Shown in pieces: positions 1 to 7,297 of a DNA stretch of 64,000 nucleotides (positions are counted from its first letter, which is position 1; each line of letters opens with the position of its first letter). This DNA comes from Candidatus Zixiibacteriota bacterium. Its GTDB lineage: Bacteria > Zixibacteria > MSB-5A5 > GN15 > JACZUZ01. Where the stretch lies: NCBI GenBank assembly GCA_024280835.1, contig JAJRPJ010000008.1, positions 19,730-83,729 on the forward strand, written 5' to 3'. The translations under genes and the position numbers were made by a program. The notes beneath the pieces are model-generated. The model searched no databases. It worked only from the letters and a program-made list of their open reading frames with translations, and was not told the origin of the DNA.

Positions 1-324
1 ATAACTGCTGGGCTATCAAAGCCTCATCAAATTTTCACCTTGAACTTATGATCTATACTGCAAACAAACCTAGGATTTCCAGATTCCCACTCTCTTGTGG
101 CTACTGGCTATACGCGCTATTGCCGACTTTGGGTACGAATTGTCTGAGAAAGTATATGAAAAAAAGTGACTGGCAAATTCCGAAACGCCAGTCACTTTAT
201 CTCTTCATCAGTACATCAATCGTTTTGGTTTCTCTGGTAGCGGCGACTCCTCTGCCACTGCAAGAAAGCGGTGTTGTAAACAAATCAATGCAGCAAACAA
301 ATCCAAAACCCAATTAAGACCAGG
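1..324. other. Gene-poor left edge
   Basis: No convincing gene is visible. An 89-codon open frame at 48-317 runs through a strong terminator hairpin and has no recognisable protein character, so it is not called. The only clear element is the hairpin at 159-198, which fits termination of the minus-strand STAS gene. Genes further left are outside the window. Confidence 0.5.
159..198 (-). terminator. Rho-independent terminator of the STAS gene
   Basis: Perfect 12-bp inverted repeat, AAAGTGACTGGC (163-174) against GCCAGTCACTTT (187-198), with a 12-nt loop. An A-tract at 159-165 becomes a run of U on the minus-strand transcript. It lies about 125 bp downstream of the minus-strand STAS gene, which it probably terminates. 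Confidence 0.8.
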
Positions 325-666
325 CTATTGATCGAAAGCCGCGATCGCCTCTCCAACAGTTTCATGCGATTCAAAAACTGTAACTAACTTAGTGATTACC
401 AACAATGATTGGATCTTCTCAGTTACGTTGGCCAATTTGAGTCGGCCGCCACTGTTTTTCATGGTCGACAATCCAGCAATCAAAATCCCAAGGCCAGTAG
501 AGTTTACCCAATCAACGCCATGCAAGTCTACGACAACATTCTTGATACCGTTTTCAATATGCTCGTGGAGCTTCTCGTGCATCAATGTCGAATCCGAGCC
601 ACCCATAATTTTGCCCTTGGGCTCCAAAACCGCTACACCATTTTCTAGTCTATCACTGAGTTTCAT
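325..666 (-). CDS. STAS-domain anti-sigma factor antagonist (SpoIIAA/RsbV-like)
   Basis: A 113-residue single-domain protein of the usual size for SpoIIAA/RsbV. Family members bind an anti-sigma kinase in their unphosphorylated form and so release a sigma factor; phosphorylation on a conserved serine inactivates them. The phosphorylation loop reads VNSTGLGIL, which places the acceptor at Ser56, aligned with Ser58 of SpoIIAA. The preceding strand VVVDL and the following helix fit the STAS fold. A GAGAGGAAT ribosome site precedes the ATG. The expected kinase partner is not intact here: directly upstream on the same strand are remnants of an HATPase-type anti-sigma gene. The molecule may therefore work with a partner encoded elsewhere. 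Family assignment is firm; the target is unknown. Confidence 0.88.
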   Translation of the reverse strand: MKLSDRLENGVAVLEPKGKIMGGSDSTLMHEKLHEHIENGIKNVVVDLHGVDWVNSTGLGILIAGLSTMKNSGGRLKLANVTEKIQSLLVITKLVTVFESHETVGEAIAAFDQ

Positions 667-719
667 CTCTGCAATTCCTCTCGTTTGGGTACTACTATTT
701 TATATTACTCTATTCTCAA

Positions 720-1123
720 TTATCTCGAACTTGCCCTCTGGAATACTACAATCGATGTACCGCTCCCTGAGACATCATCTGCGACAAGTCCGACATAGAG
801 ATTTTCGAGAAAAACCACCCCAAAGTCAAGTCTGACAGCCATTAAGACATCGGCTAATATCCAGTTGAATGACCTCGATTGCTAAGGAACTCAACAAATA
901 CGAAAATAAATTGCATATTTCGGGCAATAGTAACCTCAAAGGCATTGAACTTGAGTTGAATACTTCCGATATACTCAGGATAAGCGGTTCTCTCTCCAGC
1001 ATTTATGCCAGAGAGGACTAAATAGAGGGCTAGGTCAATTGAGACCGTCAAATTACTCAACTCCTTGGCAAGCCAAGGTATATCTTCGATAGGCGTAGCA
1101 AAAAATAGTATGCAAAGAACCAC
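720..1123 (-). pseudogene. Probable decayed HATPase-type anti-sigma factor gene (RsbW/SpoIIAB-like)
   Basis: Two open frames on the minus strand, offset by one frame, together resemble the two halves of an HATPase_c_2 anti-sigma kinase. The upstream part (1123-854) contains a stretch like the N-box region (SIDLALYLVLSGINAG, then TAYPEYIGSIQL). The downstream part (frame ending in TAA at 722-720, open back to about 881) contains VVFLENLYVG then DDVSGSGTSIVVFQR, which matches the C-terminal G-box pattern GxGTxVxL. The middle G1 box (DxGxGF) is not recognisable and stops separate the halves. It lies immediately upstream of the STAS antagonist on the same strand, where the partner kinase is often encoded. 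Its 5' end overlaps the start of the divergent roadblock-like gene. What is seen is two fragments in different frames; decay of a kinase gene is inference. Confidence 0.4.
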
Positions 1124-1901
1124 TTCACAGTTTATTCCCGCTGGTCGAACTGCTCGGATGAAACGCGGCGATGCCGAGATTCAACTACAAACCGAGTATG
1201 CGCCTCGTCCCACACCCAGAATTACCTCCAGTATTCTACTCTCTGGCGAATTGCTTCACAAAATTGAGACTCCCTTGGAATCAGAGATTGAGACCCAGGA
1301 GCAACTAGAGAAAGTCGAAAGACTGATATTGCGGCAACATGGTGAAGCTCTCAAAGCCTTAAAGAGCCAGAACACCAAGGGACAGTCACGTTTCTCTTTT
1401 GACACTATGAAAGTGCGTCTCAAGGAGCGCGAAGAGGACAAACGTCATCAACCTCGCACAAACACAGCGCTAAGCCCGACAGAAGCCGCCAAACTTCTCA
1501 AATTGTCACAGAGAGCCGAACAGACAAAAAATGTTCAAAACGAAGTTCTCTCCCAAAGTGACAAGATTCGCAAGGTCAAACGCACGACGCTCGAGCGCCT
1601 TTATGAAATCGATGGAGTCGACAAAATCGTAACTCTCGACTGGCGCGGAAGATTCCTCTCTGAGAAAGCCGAAAAAGAATTCAAACGCAGCTTCTCATCT
1701 ATTTACAAACACTTGGGTGAGGCGCTAGAGATTTTTTCGCCACTGAGTAATGGGCGCGGTCGAGAAGATGGTGTCTATGAGGCCGAACATCGCCGTCTCT
1801 ATATGGTCTCACATTGCGGATTTATTTACTTTTTAATTATGAAACGCATGCCCAGCAATCGGCCAATTGAAGAAATTGTTCGTGAAGCGCTTAAATCCTA
1901 A
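1110..1901 (+). CDS. Hypothetical protein with roadblock/LC7-like C-terminal region
   Basis: About 263 residues if started at ATG 1110. An upstream TTG at 1065 is in frame but extends into the remnant of the neighbouring anti-sigma gene. The first two thirds are polar and probably disordered or coiled (many E, K, R, Q; ETQEQLEKVERLILRQ). The last 100 residues form a compact alpha/beta pattern: ERLYEIDGVDKIVTLDWRGR, a long helix, a strand around LEIFSPL, YEAEHRRLYMVS, then GFIYFLIMKR and a final helix. That order resembles roadblock/LC7 or longin-like domains of bacterial GTPase regulators. No such motif is strong enough to be certain. It is divergent from the STAS gene and followed by tandem repeats. 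No clear Shine-Dalgarno sequence is visible. Confidence 0.5.
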   Translation: MQRTTSQFIPAGRTARMKRGDAEIQLQTEYAPRPTPRITSSILLSGELLHKIETPLESEIETQEQLEKVERLILRQHGEALKALKSQNTKGQSRFSFDTMKVRLKEREEDKRHQPRTNTALSPTEAAKLLKLSQRAEQTKNVQNEVLSQSDKIRKVKRTTLERLYEIDGVDKIVTLDWRGRFLSEKAEKEFKRSFSSIYKHLGEALEIFSPLSNGRGREDGVYEAEHRRLYMVSHCGFIYFLIMKRMPSNRPIEEIVREALKS

Positions 1902-1906
1902 GCATC

Positions 1907-1974
1907 TCCATACTCTATAAGTCCATACTTTATAAGTATTACCAAAAACAAGAAGTATTGCCAAAAAAAATAGC
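1907..1974 (+). repeat. Short tandem repeats after the roadblock-like gene
   Basis: TCCATACTCTATAAG (1907-1921) is followed directly by TCCATACTTTATAAG (1922-1936), 14 of 15 identical. Then a 19-bp unit beginning TATTACCAAAAAC (1937-1955) is echoed by TATTGCCAAAAAA (1956-1974). The cluster begins 6 bp after the stop codon. Confidence 0.8.
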
Positions 1975-2014
1975 AGCTCGCAAGCCGCTCTCTCAAATAA
2001 ATCTATTGTCAGAT

Positions 2015-2070
2015 GAATCTTGTGTAAGAATCTTGTCCAAAGAGACTTGTCCAAGAATCTTGTGAAAAAA
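2015..2070 (+). repeat. Degenerate repeats of GAATCTTGT
   Basis: Four imperfect units share the core GAATCTTGT or GACTTGT followed by two bases and AA: starts at 2015, 2028, 2044 and 2055. Spacing is irregular (11-16 bp). Not associated with any visible gene end, but of the same style as the junction repeats elsewhere in the window. Confidence 0.6.
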
Positions 2071-2480
2071 ATAGTGAGTTAGAGAGGGATGATATTTGAA
2101 AACACTCCCCAGAATACACGGTAAAGGGTTTTTACAGCCGCTTAAAGACGTGTCGCTTCGCTATTCAATCAGCCCCAAGAGGTCAAATTGAGTTCACGGC
2201 GTTGGCTCAGCCAAAACAGAGACAACCTTCGTTGCATAGGGGTAAGAGGTTTTCAAATGATCCCTCTCTAACTCTAATTCTAATTCTTTCTGCAAATCAA
2301 TCCAATTCCGATGCTGATTAGCGCCTGTAGTTGGATTAGCAAAGACCCGAAACAAAAGAACGGACTCGCTGATTTGCTCTATACCCAAGATACGCAATAG
2401 CTACAAATTGTACACATTTATTCTGAGACAAGGCTATCACATATTTATCCCCTTTCAAGAAGATCTTTCCGCTCGGTGGT

Positions 2481-2509
2481 TTGCCCACTTGTCTCACAGA
2501 GGTTATATA
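2481..2509 (+). promoter_or_regulatory. Possible promoter of acpS with very short leader
   Basis: TTGCCC (2481-2486), 17-bp spacer, TATATA (2504-2509). The -35 matches consensus at 4 of 6 positions. A transcript starting about 7 nt downstream would leave only a few bases before ATG 2520. No Shine-Dalgarno lies at normal distance, which fits a near-leaderless message but does not prove it. Confidence 0.35.
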
Positions 2510-2519
2510 TGCCCACAGT

Positions 2520-2888
2520 ATGGTTGAAAGTATAGGCATAGACATAGTAGAGCTGAACCGAATCGCAAAGGCATTCGATAGACATGGCGAACGTTTCGCC
2601 GCCAAAATTCTATCTATCAATGAACGTCAGGCGCTCAACGCCCGCCGAGATTCAGCCGCTTATCTCGCTGGCAGGTTTGCCGCCAAAGAAGCAGTCATGA
2701 AAGCCCTAGGTGAATACTTTGATTCAGGTGTCCGCCTCAAAGACATCGAGATTCTCAACGACAAAGCCGGTCGACCATTTGTCCAGCTTCCAGAACAATT
2801 ACAACAAGTTCTCGGAAAACGAAAAATATTACTCTCGATCAGTCACTCACGAGCAAATGCAGTGGCAGTTGCCACCATCGGTAGCTAA
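2520..2888 (+). CDS. acpS: Holo-[acyl-carrier-protein] synthase
   Basis: Transfers the 4'-phosphopantetheine group from CoA to the serine of apo-acyl carrier protein, activating it for fatty acid synthesis in the cytoplasm. The protein is 122 residues, typical for AcpS. The magnesium-binding signature IGIDIVEL is present with Asp8, and GRFAAKEAVMKAL carries Glu57, both at the standard positions. A longer frame from TTG 2481 would add 13 residues before the motif and is unlikely; ATG 2520 places the motif at the usual N-terminal position. It is followed after 37 bp by pyrE on the same strand, probably one transcript. Confidence 0.93.
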   Translation: MVESIGIDIVELNRIAKAFDRHGERFAAKILSINERQALNARRDSAAYLAGRFAAKEAVMKALGEYFDSGVRLKDIEILNDKAGRPFVQLPEQLQQVLGKRKILLSISHSRANAVAVATIGS

Positions 2889-2925
2889 TACAAACACAAA
2901 TATTACGTAAGAGAAAGAATCACTC

Positions 2926-3537
2926 ATGTCCTCTCAAGCAACAAATTCGTCGGCCGCCCTCAACGAAGAACAAATCCTAGAACTATTCACGGGATCAGGC
3001 GCGCTACTGAATGGCCATTTCAAACTAACTTCTGGCCGTCATAGCGATCTGTATTATGAGAAATTTACTATTCTCAAAAACCCTGCGGTGTGTGAACCAC
3101 TCTGCGCGCAGATGGGCCGCATGTTCACAGGCCAGCAAGTTGATGTTGTCGTTGGGCCGACACTCGGCGGAGTTATCATCGCCTATGAAGTCGCCAAAGC
3201 CCTTGGAACTTACTCACTCTATGCCTAACCAGGCTCAGACAAAGATGAGAGAGTGCTCAAACGTGGATTTTCTCTTACGGCCAAACAGCGTGTGCTAATT
3301 GTCGACGATATCGTCACTACTGGTCGTTCAATGGTAGAGGTCATTCGATTGGTAGAGTCCTTTGATGCGACTATCGTCGGTATTGGCGCGATGCTGGATA
3401 GATCAGGAGGCGGTGTCAACCTCGGGTACCCATTGACGGCGCTGACAACCGTCACAGCTGACAGTTGGACACCAGAAGAGTGTCCACTGTGCGCCAAAGG
3501 CATGGAGATTACTCAACGTGGCAGTCGCAGTAATTAG
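2926..3537 (+). pseudogene. pyrE: Orotate phosphoribosyltransferase with an in-frame ochre stop
   Basis: OPRTase joins orotate and PRPP to give OMP in pyrimidine synthesis. The reading frame is full length (203 codons) and in a single frame, but codon 101 (3226-3228) is TAA. Before it are the N-terminal features HFKLTSGRHSD and VVVGPTLGGVIIAYEVA. After it the frame continues with DERVLKRGFSL and the PRPP loop LIVDDIVTTGRS. The stop falls in a loop between the core strands where relatives have an ordinary codon; GAA or CAA would restore it by a single substitution. The C-terminal part alone (possible ATG 3253) would lack half the active site. It may be a true null mutation, strain variation or a sequencing error. 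A good operon position after acpS and an otherwise well conserved sequence argue for a recent or artefactual change. Confidence 0.85.
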
Positions 3538-3583
3538 TCTATTTTGAGATTGGGTGATATTGAGTTTTGTGCGTTGGAGAGAG

Positions 3584-4351
3584 CTAGACAGTCGCCAAGT
3601 AAAGCGTTACCAAACCGAATGTCATCGGCTTAATCTCAACTGAACTAAAACCAGAGTCCTTGATAACTTTGGCAAATTCGTCACTAGCAGGAAACGCCTC
3701 GGCGCTTTCATTGAGATAATGATAAGCTTCTGCGTCACCACTGAGCATAGCGCCAATACGCGGCAGTATTTGCCGGAAATAAATTCTATAAAGCGCTCCA
3801 ACAATCATCGAGGTCGGCATCGAAAATTCAAGAATCGCATACCGACCGCCAGTCTTGAGAACACGCGCTGTCTCAGATAAAGCTTTGGGAATATTCTGCA
3901 CATTTCGAATTCCAAAAGCCACCATCGCCGCATCAAATGAGTCATCTTCATAGGGCAACTCTTCTGCATTACCCTGCCGAAAACTTATCCTCTCTGCAAC
4001 ATTTGGATTTTTCTTCGCAAGTTTACTGAGTTTCTCTTCTGCGAAAACGAGCATTTCAGAAGAAAAATCAAGCGCTTGGATTTCGGCGAAATTATTCTTG
4101 CTGAGCCGCACAACCTCAAAAGTCATATCCCCTGTGCCGCAACAAATATCCAAACAACGAGCGCCATTCAAATCACCAAGCGCCTTAATAGCCACTTTAC
4201 GCCAATAGCGATCAACACCCATCGTCAACGCCCGATTCAGAAAATCATAGGTCGGAGAGATCCTATCGAACATCGAACGAATCTTATCTGGGTCTTGCTC
4301 TGTGCGGTTTTGCAAATTCATTTCGGTAGTGACTTTTGATTGTAGTGACAT
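3584..4351 (-). CDS. menG: Demethylmenaquinone methyltransferase (UbiE/MenG family)
   Basis: Catalyses the final C-methylation of demethylmenaquinone with S-adenosylmethionine. The SAM-binding motif CLDICCGTGDMT is clear, as are the family-specific N-terminal block DKIRSMFDRISPTYDFLN and NAEELPYEDDSFD. It is the last gene of the minus-strand menaquinone cluster. The start is uncertain: the frame is open back to 4462 inside mqnP, but the family homology begins just after ATG 4321. ATG 4351 (MSLQSK) or ATG 4321 (MNLQNR) are the realistic choices. The first 10-20 codons consist of a 15-bp repeat, so the N-terminus seems to have been built by tandem duplication. It ends convergent with pyrE. Confidence 0.88.
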   Translation of the reverse strand: MSLQSKVTTEMNLQNRTEQDPDKIRSMFDRISPTYDFLNRALTMGVDRYWRKVAIKALGDLNGARCLDICCGTGDMTFEVVRLSKNNFAEIQALDFSSEMLVFAEEKLSKLAKKNPNVAERISFRQGNAEELPYEDDSFDAAMVAFGIRNVQNIPKALSETARVLKTGGRYAILEFSMPTSMIVGALYRIYFRQILPRIGAMLSGDAEAYHYLNESAEAFPASDEFAKVIKDSGFSSVEIKPMTFGLVTLYLATV

Positions 4352-4366
4352 AATTTGTAGTGATAT
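4307..4366 (-). repeat. 15-bp repeat forming the start of menG
   Basis: Read on the minus strand: ATATCACTACAAATT (4366-4352), ATGTCACTACAATCA (4351-4337), AAAGTCACTACCGAA (4336-4322), ATGAATTTGCAAAAC (4321-4307). The unit length is a multiple of three, so translated copies give ISLQI, MSLQS, KVTTE, MNLQN. Two copies begin with a usable ATG. Confidence 0.75.
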
Positions 4367-4379
4367 GATTTCTTCACCG

Positions 4380-5276
4380 CTAGAGCGCAAAATAAACAAC
4401 TCCAACAGCAATACAGTATAAGAAACCAATCCAGCCGTTGACAGTGAAGAATGCAAAATCAAGCCGCGTCAGATCATCGGCTCTCACCAAAGTATACTGC
4501 CGAACAAAAAGCGCCAAAGTCGGCACAAAGCTAACAGTTGTCCAAAGTGGCAGGTTCAGCTGAAAATACAAAGCCAACATCAAAGAACAACAAATCGCAT
4601 GCAAAATTCGTGAGAGCATAATCGCCCGCGCTTTTCCCAAGACGCTCGGTATCGAGTGCAACTTATTTTCACTATCAAACTCTGCATCAGCCAATGAATA
4701 AAGTATATCAAAGCCCGCCACCCAGAAGACGACAATCGCGCCCAGCAAAAAAGGTGTCGACGAAAGTGGAGCGCCAACCGCCAGCCATCCAGCGCCAGGT
4801 GAGACACCTAGAGCCAAACCCAAAACAAAATGCGATAGTGAAGTAAAACGTTTGGTGAAAGAATAACCAAGTATCAACGCTAAAGTCGGAATTGCTAGCA
4901 AACCACAAGTACGATTAAGCATATTCGCCAAAACAATGAACATCACTGACGAAAACGCAGTCAACAATCCAGCCTGACGGAGAGATAGTTTACCAGTGAC
5001 TAGCTCACGTTTGGCAGTTCGTGGATTGCGCGCATCATAGGTCACATCAACAATCCGATTAAAAGCCATCGCCGCAGTCCGTGCCGCAAGCAAAGCCAAA
5101 GCAATGTAGACAATCACTATTGCTGGCGGAAAACCATCAGCGCCCAACGCGACACCGAGCGCCACAAATGGCGCAGAAAAAACTGTATGCTGGATTTTCA
5201 CCAATGAACCAAATGAGCGCAAGGTCTTCAAAGCGCCAGCATTATTTGACTCTTTGTTGGTCATTATCTGTGACAT
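4380..5276 (-). CDS. mqnP: UbiA-family prenyltransferase of the futalosine menaquinone pathway
   Basis: An integral membrane aromatic prenyltransferase of about 298 residues with eight or nine hydrophobic segments. It would attach the polyprenyl chain to the 1,4-dihydroxy-6-naphthoate-derived ring. The first aspartate-rich motif is NRIVDVTYDARNPRTAKRE and the second is YSLADAEFDSE; both are characteristic of the UbiA superfamily. In genomes using futalosine, this family member is called MqnP. The placement between ubiX and menG in an mqn operon supports that specificity over 4-hydroxybenzoate prenylation. Its stop lies 29 bp upstream of ATG 4351 of menG, and the two were probably cotranscribed. 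Confidence 0.85.
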   Translation of the reverse strand: MSQIMTNKESNNAGALKTLRSFGSLVKIQHTVFSAPFVALGVALGADGFPPAIVIVYIALALLAARTAAMAFNRIVDVTYDARNPRTAKRELVTGKLSLRQAGLLTAFSSVMFIVLANMLNRTCGLLAIPTLALILGYSFTKRFTSLSHFVLGLALGVSPGAGWLAVGAPLSSTPFLLGAIVVFWVAGFDILYSLADAEFDSENKLHSIPSVLGKARAIMLSRILHAICCSLMLALYFQLNLPLWTTVSFVPTLALFVRQYTLVRADDLTRLDFAFFTVNGWIGFLYCIAVGVVYFAL

Positions 5277-5295
5277 ATTCTTGATGTAATGTTAG

Positions 5296-5337
5296 ACAAC
5301 TTTTTGGAAATCACTTCTTGGAAATTACTTCTTGGAA
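5296..5337 (-). repeat. 14-bp triplicate at the 3' end of ubiX
   Basis: On the minus strand TTCCAAGAAGTAAT (5337-5324), TTCCAAGAAGTGAT (5323-5310) and TTCCAAAAAGTTGT (5309-5296). The first copy holds the last codons and stop codon of ubiX; the others are copies of that gene end in the spacer. Confidence 0.85.
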
Positions 5338-5927
5338 CTGTGGTCAAGACCCTGCCAGTCTGGCAAGATTGCCTCATAGCCAAGCTTGACCATCACTCGG
5401 TCAACCACCGAGTCAACTAGGTCCTCAATGGTTTGCGGCTGACGATAGAACGAAGGCGAAGCTGGCAATATTGTCGCTCCATAAAGGGATAACAATTTCA
5501 TATTTTCAAGCAATGGCGTTGAATAGGGTGACTCACGCGGCACAAGCACAAACGGCCAACGCTCTTTGAGCGCCACAGCTCCCATGCGTGCTATCAATGT
5601 CTCGCCAACACCCTGCGCAATCATACCCAGCGAACTCGATGAACATGGACAAATAACCGTACCGCGCAAAACAAACGAACCCGACGCCAAACAAGCCCCG
5701 ATTTCACCATTCTTGTGAATCACTATCCCAGAATGATCCGCCAAGTCACGAGAAATCAAATTCATTTCCTCTTTGAGCACCAAACGCGCCGCATCCGAGA
5801 GAACTACATGAACCTCAGCGCCTGCTGCGCTTAGGCACTGCAACAATCGCACACCATAAACGGCGCCCGAGGCGCCAGTTAGGGCCACTGCCACTGGCAA
5901 ATTATTTGTCTTCTGTTCTGTGCTCAT
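5325..5927 (-). CDS. ubiX: UbiX-like flavin prenyltransferase
   Basis: Makes prenylated FMN, the cofactor of UbiD-type decarboxylases. In the futalosine pathway a UbiX/UbiD pair (MqnM/MqnL) is thought to decarboxylate the naphthoate ring. The 200-residue length, the N-terminal nucleotide loop ALTGASGAVYGVRLL, VICPCSSSSLGMIAQGVG and LVPRESPYSTPLLENM are all family hallmarks. A UbiD partner is not in this window. The gene sits between mqnX and mqnP on the minus strand. Its last codons are echoed three times in the following spacer. Confidence 0.9.
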   Translation of the reverse strand: MSTEQKTNNLPVAVALTGASGAVYGVRLLQCLSAAGAEVHVVLSDAARLVLKEEMNLISRDLADHSGIVIHKNGEIGACLASGSFVLRGTVICPCSSSSLGMIAQGVGETLIARMGAVALKERWPFVLVPRESPYSTPLLENMKLLSLYGATILPASPSFYRQPQTIEDLVDSVVDRVMVKLGYEAILPDWQGLDHSSKK

Positions 5928-5964
5928 ATCTGGGCTAATAATAACTATTTCTGAAACTGATTAC

Positions 5965-7245
5965 TTACGCGCTGGCCACGTTAGCGAGTTTCCGCAAAGA
6001 ACTTGAGCCAACTGTTATCAGTCTCTCAAATAACTCTTCATCGGTTTTGAAGTCAAGCGAATCATTTTTGGCCCCCAATTCTATTACAAAGACTCCTGGG
6101 GACGAATCAACTCTCAGAACGCCAAGCTCATCAGCAAAACCAAGAGCCTCCGCGCCTCCTGAAGTAGCCATCGAAAACAATGTTCGGCTGGAAACGGATG
6201 GAAAAAGCTCTCGCAAGAGACGCATCTCGGCGAACAAATCCAGATCAGCATTTGAAGCCAGCGAATCAGTACCCAAACCCAAAGGAATCTCATTCGCCAA
6301 GAACTTATCCAGAGGAGCGGCGCCGACATTGATAAAAGCATTTGAACTCGGGCAAAGAACTACAGTCGCCCCACTCTGTGCTATGAGTTTGATATCCGAT
6401 TCAGAGGCATGCACAACATGAATCAGCAATAAGCCCTCGCGCAAAACATCCAACGCTTCTAAATACTCAACAGGAGATTTCTCTGGCGCTATCCAAGTCG
6501 GATCATCCTTGCCGATTTCAGCTAAACGCTCCCGCCAAGGCCCAGCCCCTGTTGCTAACAATTCTACTTCTTCTCGGTTTTCCGCCAAATGAATTGTCGA
6601 AAGTCCTGTTGAACCTATTAGATTTTGAATCAATTTTGCGCTAGAAGAATACGGCGCATGTGGCGCCGGATGTATTGACACTTTGTTACTTTCAGCCATG
6701 CTTCTTTGGGCCGAGGCAATATTTTCTTTCAGCGTTTGAGAAATATCACCCGCCAAAGAATCTGGGAAACCCAAACCCTCAGCGAAAAACCTGCAATACA
6801 TACCTGAGTCAACAATCGATTCCAGAGAAACAAAATCATTGGCAATCTCACCTATCGCCACAGTCCCTGTCGCTTGCAGCCGAGCCAATGCTGACTGCAC
6901 ATCCTGTACTTGCTCGGACTCAGAGCGTGTCGCCCGCTCAGCCAAAGCCGCTTGTACCCAGCTGACCATCGAGCCAGATTCAAATGACAACGCTGAACTT
7001 CCAGTGGGAGCAGGGAAATTTGTATGCACATGGCAATTAACCAACCCAGGAATAATTACACTGGAGCCAAGATCAATTATTTGTATTTGATTTAATTCAG
7101 AGGACTGCGATGCTTCGTAGGTCGACTGTGTGCCAACAAATGTAATGCGTGAACCGTCGAGTTCAAGCGCCGCGTCAATGATGACACTCTCACCACTAAC
7201 CAACCAACGCGAGAAATACACTCGCTGTCTGTCGGATTTGCACAC
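5965..7245 (-). CDS. mqnX: Amidohydrolase, probable aminodeoxyfutalosine deaminase
   Basis: A 426-residue metal-dependent amidohydrolase of the ATZ/TRZ-like type. Metal ligands are visible: NCHVHTN (HxH), a mid-chain HPAPHAPYS, IHLAENREE and LGTDSLASN. Position directly after mqnD and before ubiX in an mqn operon argues for MqnX, which deaminates aminodeoxyfutalosine to futalosine. The GTG at 7245 has an upstream GAAGAGA at good distance; a second GTG a few codons in is also possible. If MqnX is used, a futalosine hydrolase (MqnB) would be expected; none is seen here. Other purine or guanine deaminases have similar motifs, so the substrate is inferred from context. Confidence 0.75.
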   Translation of the reverse strand: MCKSDRQRVYFSRWLVSGESVIIDAALELDGSRITFVGTQSTYEASQSSELNQIQIIDLGSSVIIPGLVNCHVHTNFPAPTGSSALSFESGSMVSWVQAALAERATRSESEQVQDVQSALARLQATGTVAIGEIANDFVSLESIVDSGMYCRFFAEGLGFPDSLAGDISQTLKENIASAQRSMAESNKVSIHPAPHAPYSSSAKLIQNLIGSTGLSTIHLAENREEVELLATGAGPWRERLAEIGKDDPTWIAPEKSPVEYLEALDVLREGLLLIHVVHASESDIKLIAQSGATVVLCPSSNAFINVGAAPLDKFLANEIPLGLGTDSLASNADLDLFAEMRLLRELFPSVSSRTLFSMATSGGAEALGFADELGVLRVDSSPGVFVIELGAKNDSLDFKTDEELFERLITVGSSSLRKLANVASA

Positions 7246-7297
7246 AGGGTCTCTTCTTGCTGTTCGGCTTGGCTCGGTGTTAAGCTAGTTTGAAAAG

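Larger units (their letters stand above)
1902..2480. other. Intergenic stretch rich in short degenerate tandem repeats
   Basis: Apart from the two repeat clusters listed separately (1907-1974 and 2015-2070) nothing is recognisable. A 67-codon TTG-initiated frame on the minus strand (2194-2397) has no family character and is not called. No tRNA-like fold is visible. A possible promoter for acpS lies at the right end. Confidence 0.4.

Noticed and set aside
48..317. 89-codon plus-strand open frame
   Set aside because: It spans the perfect terminator hairpin at 159-198 and has no family character.
392..835. 147-codon plus-strand open frame
   Set aside because: It lies antisense to the STAS gene and to the anti-sigma remnant, and its composition is unlike a protein.
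2194..2397. 67-codon minus-strand open frame
   Set aside because: TTG start, no ribosome site, no recognisable family; left as non-coding.
3226..3228. Recoding such as selenocysteine or stop readthrough in pyrE
   Set aside because: The codon is TAA (not TGA) and no recoding element is visible; a nonsense change or error is simpler.
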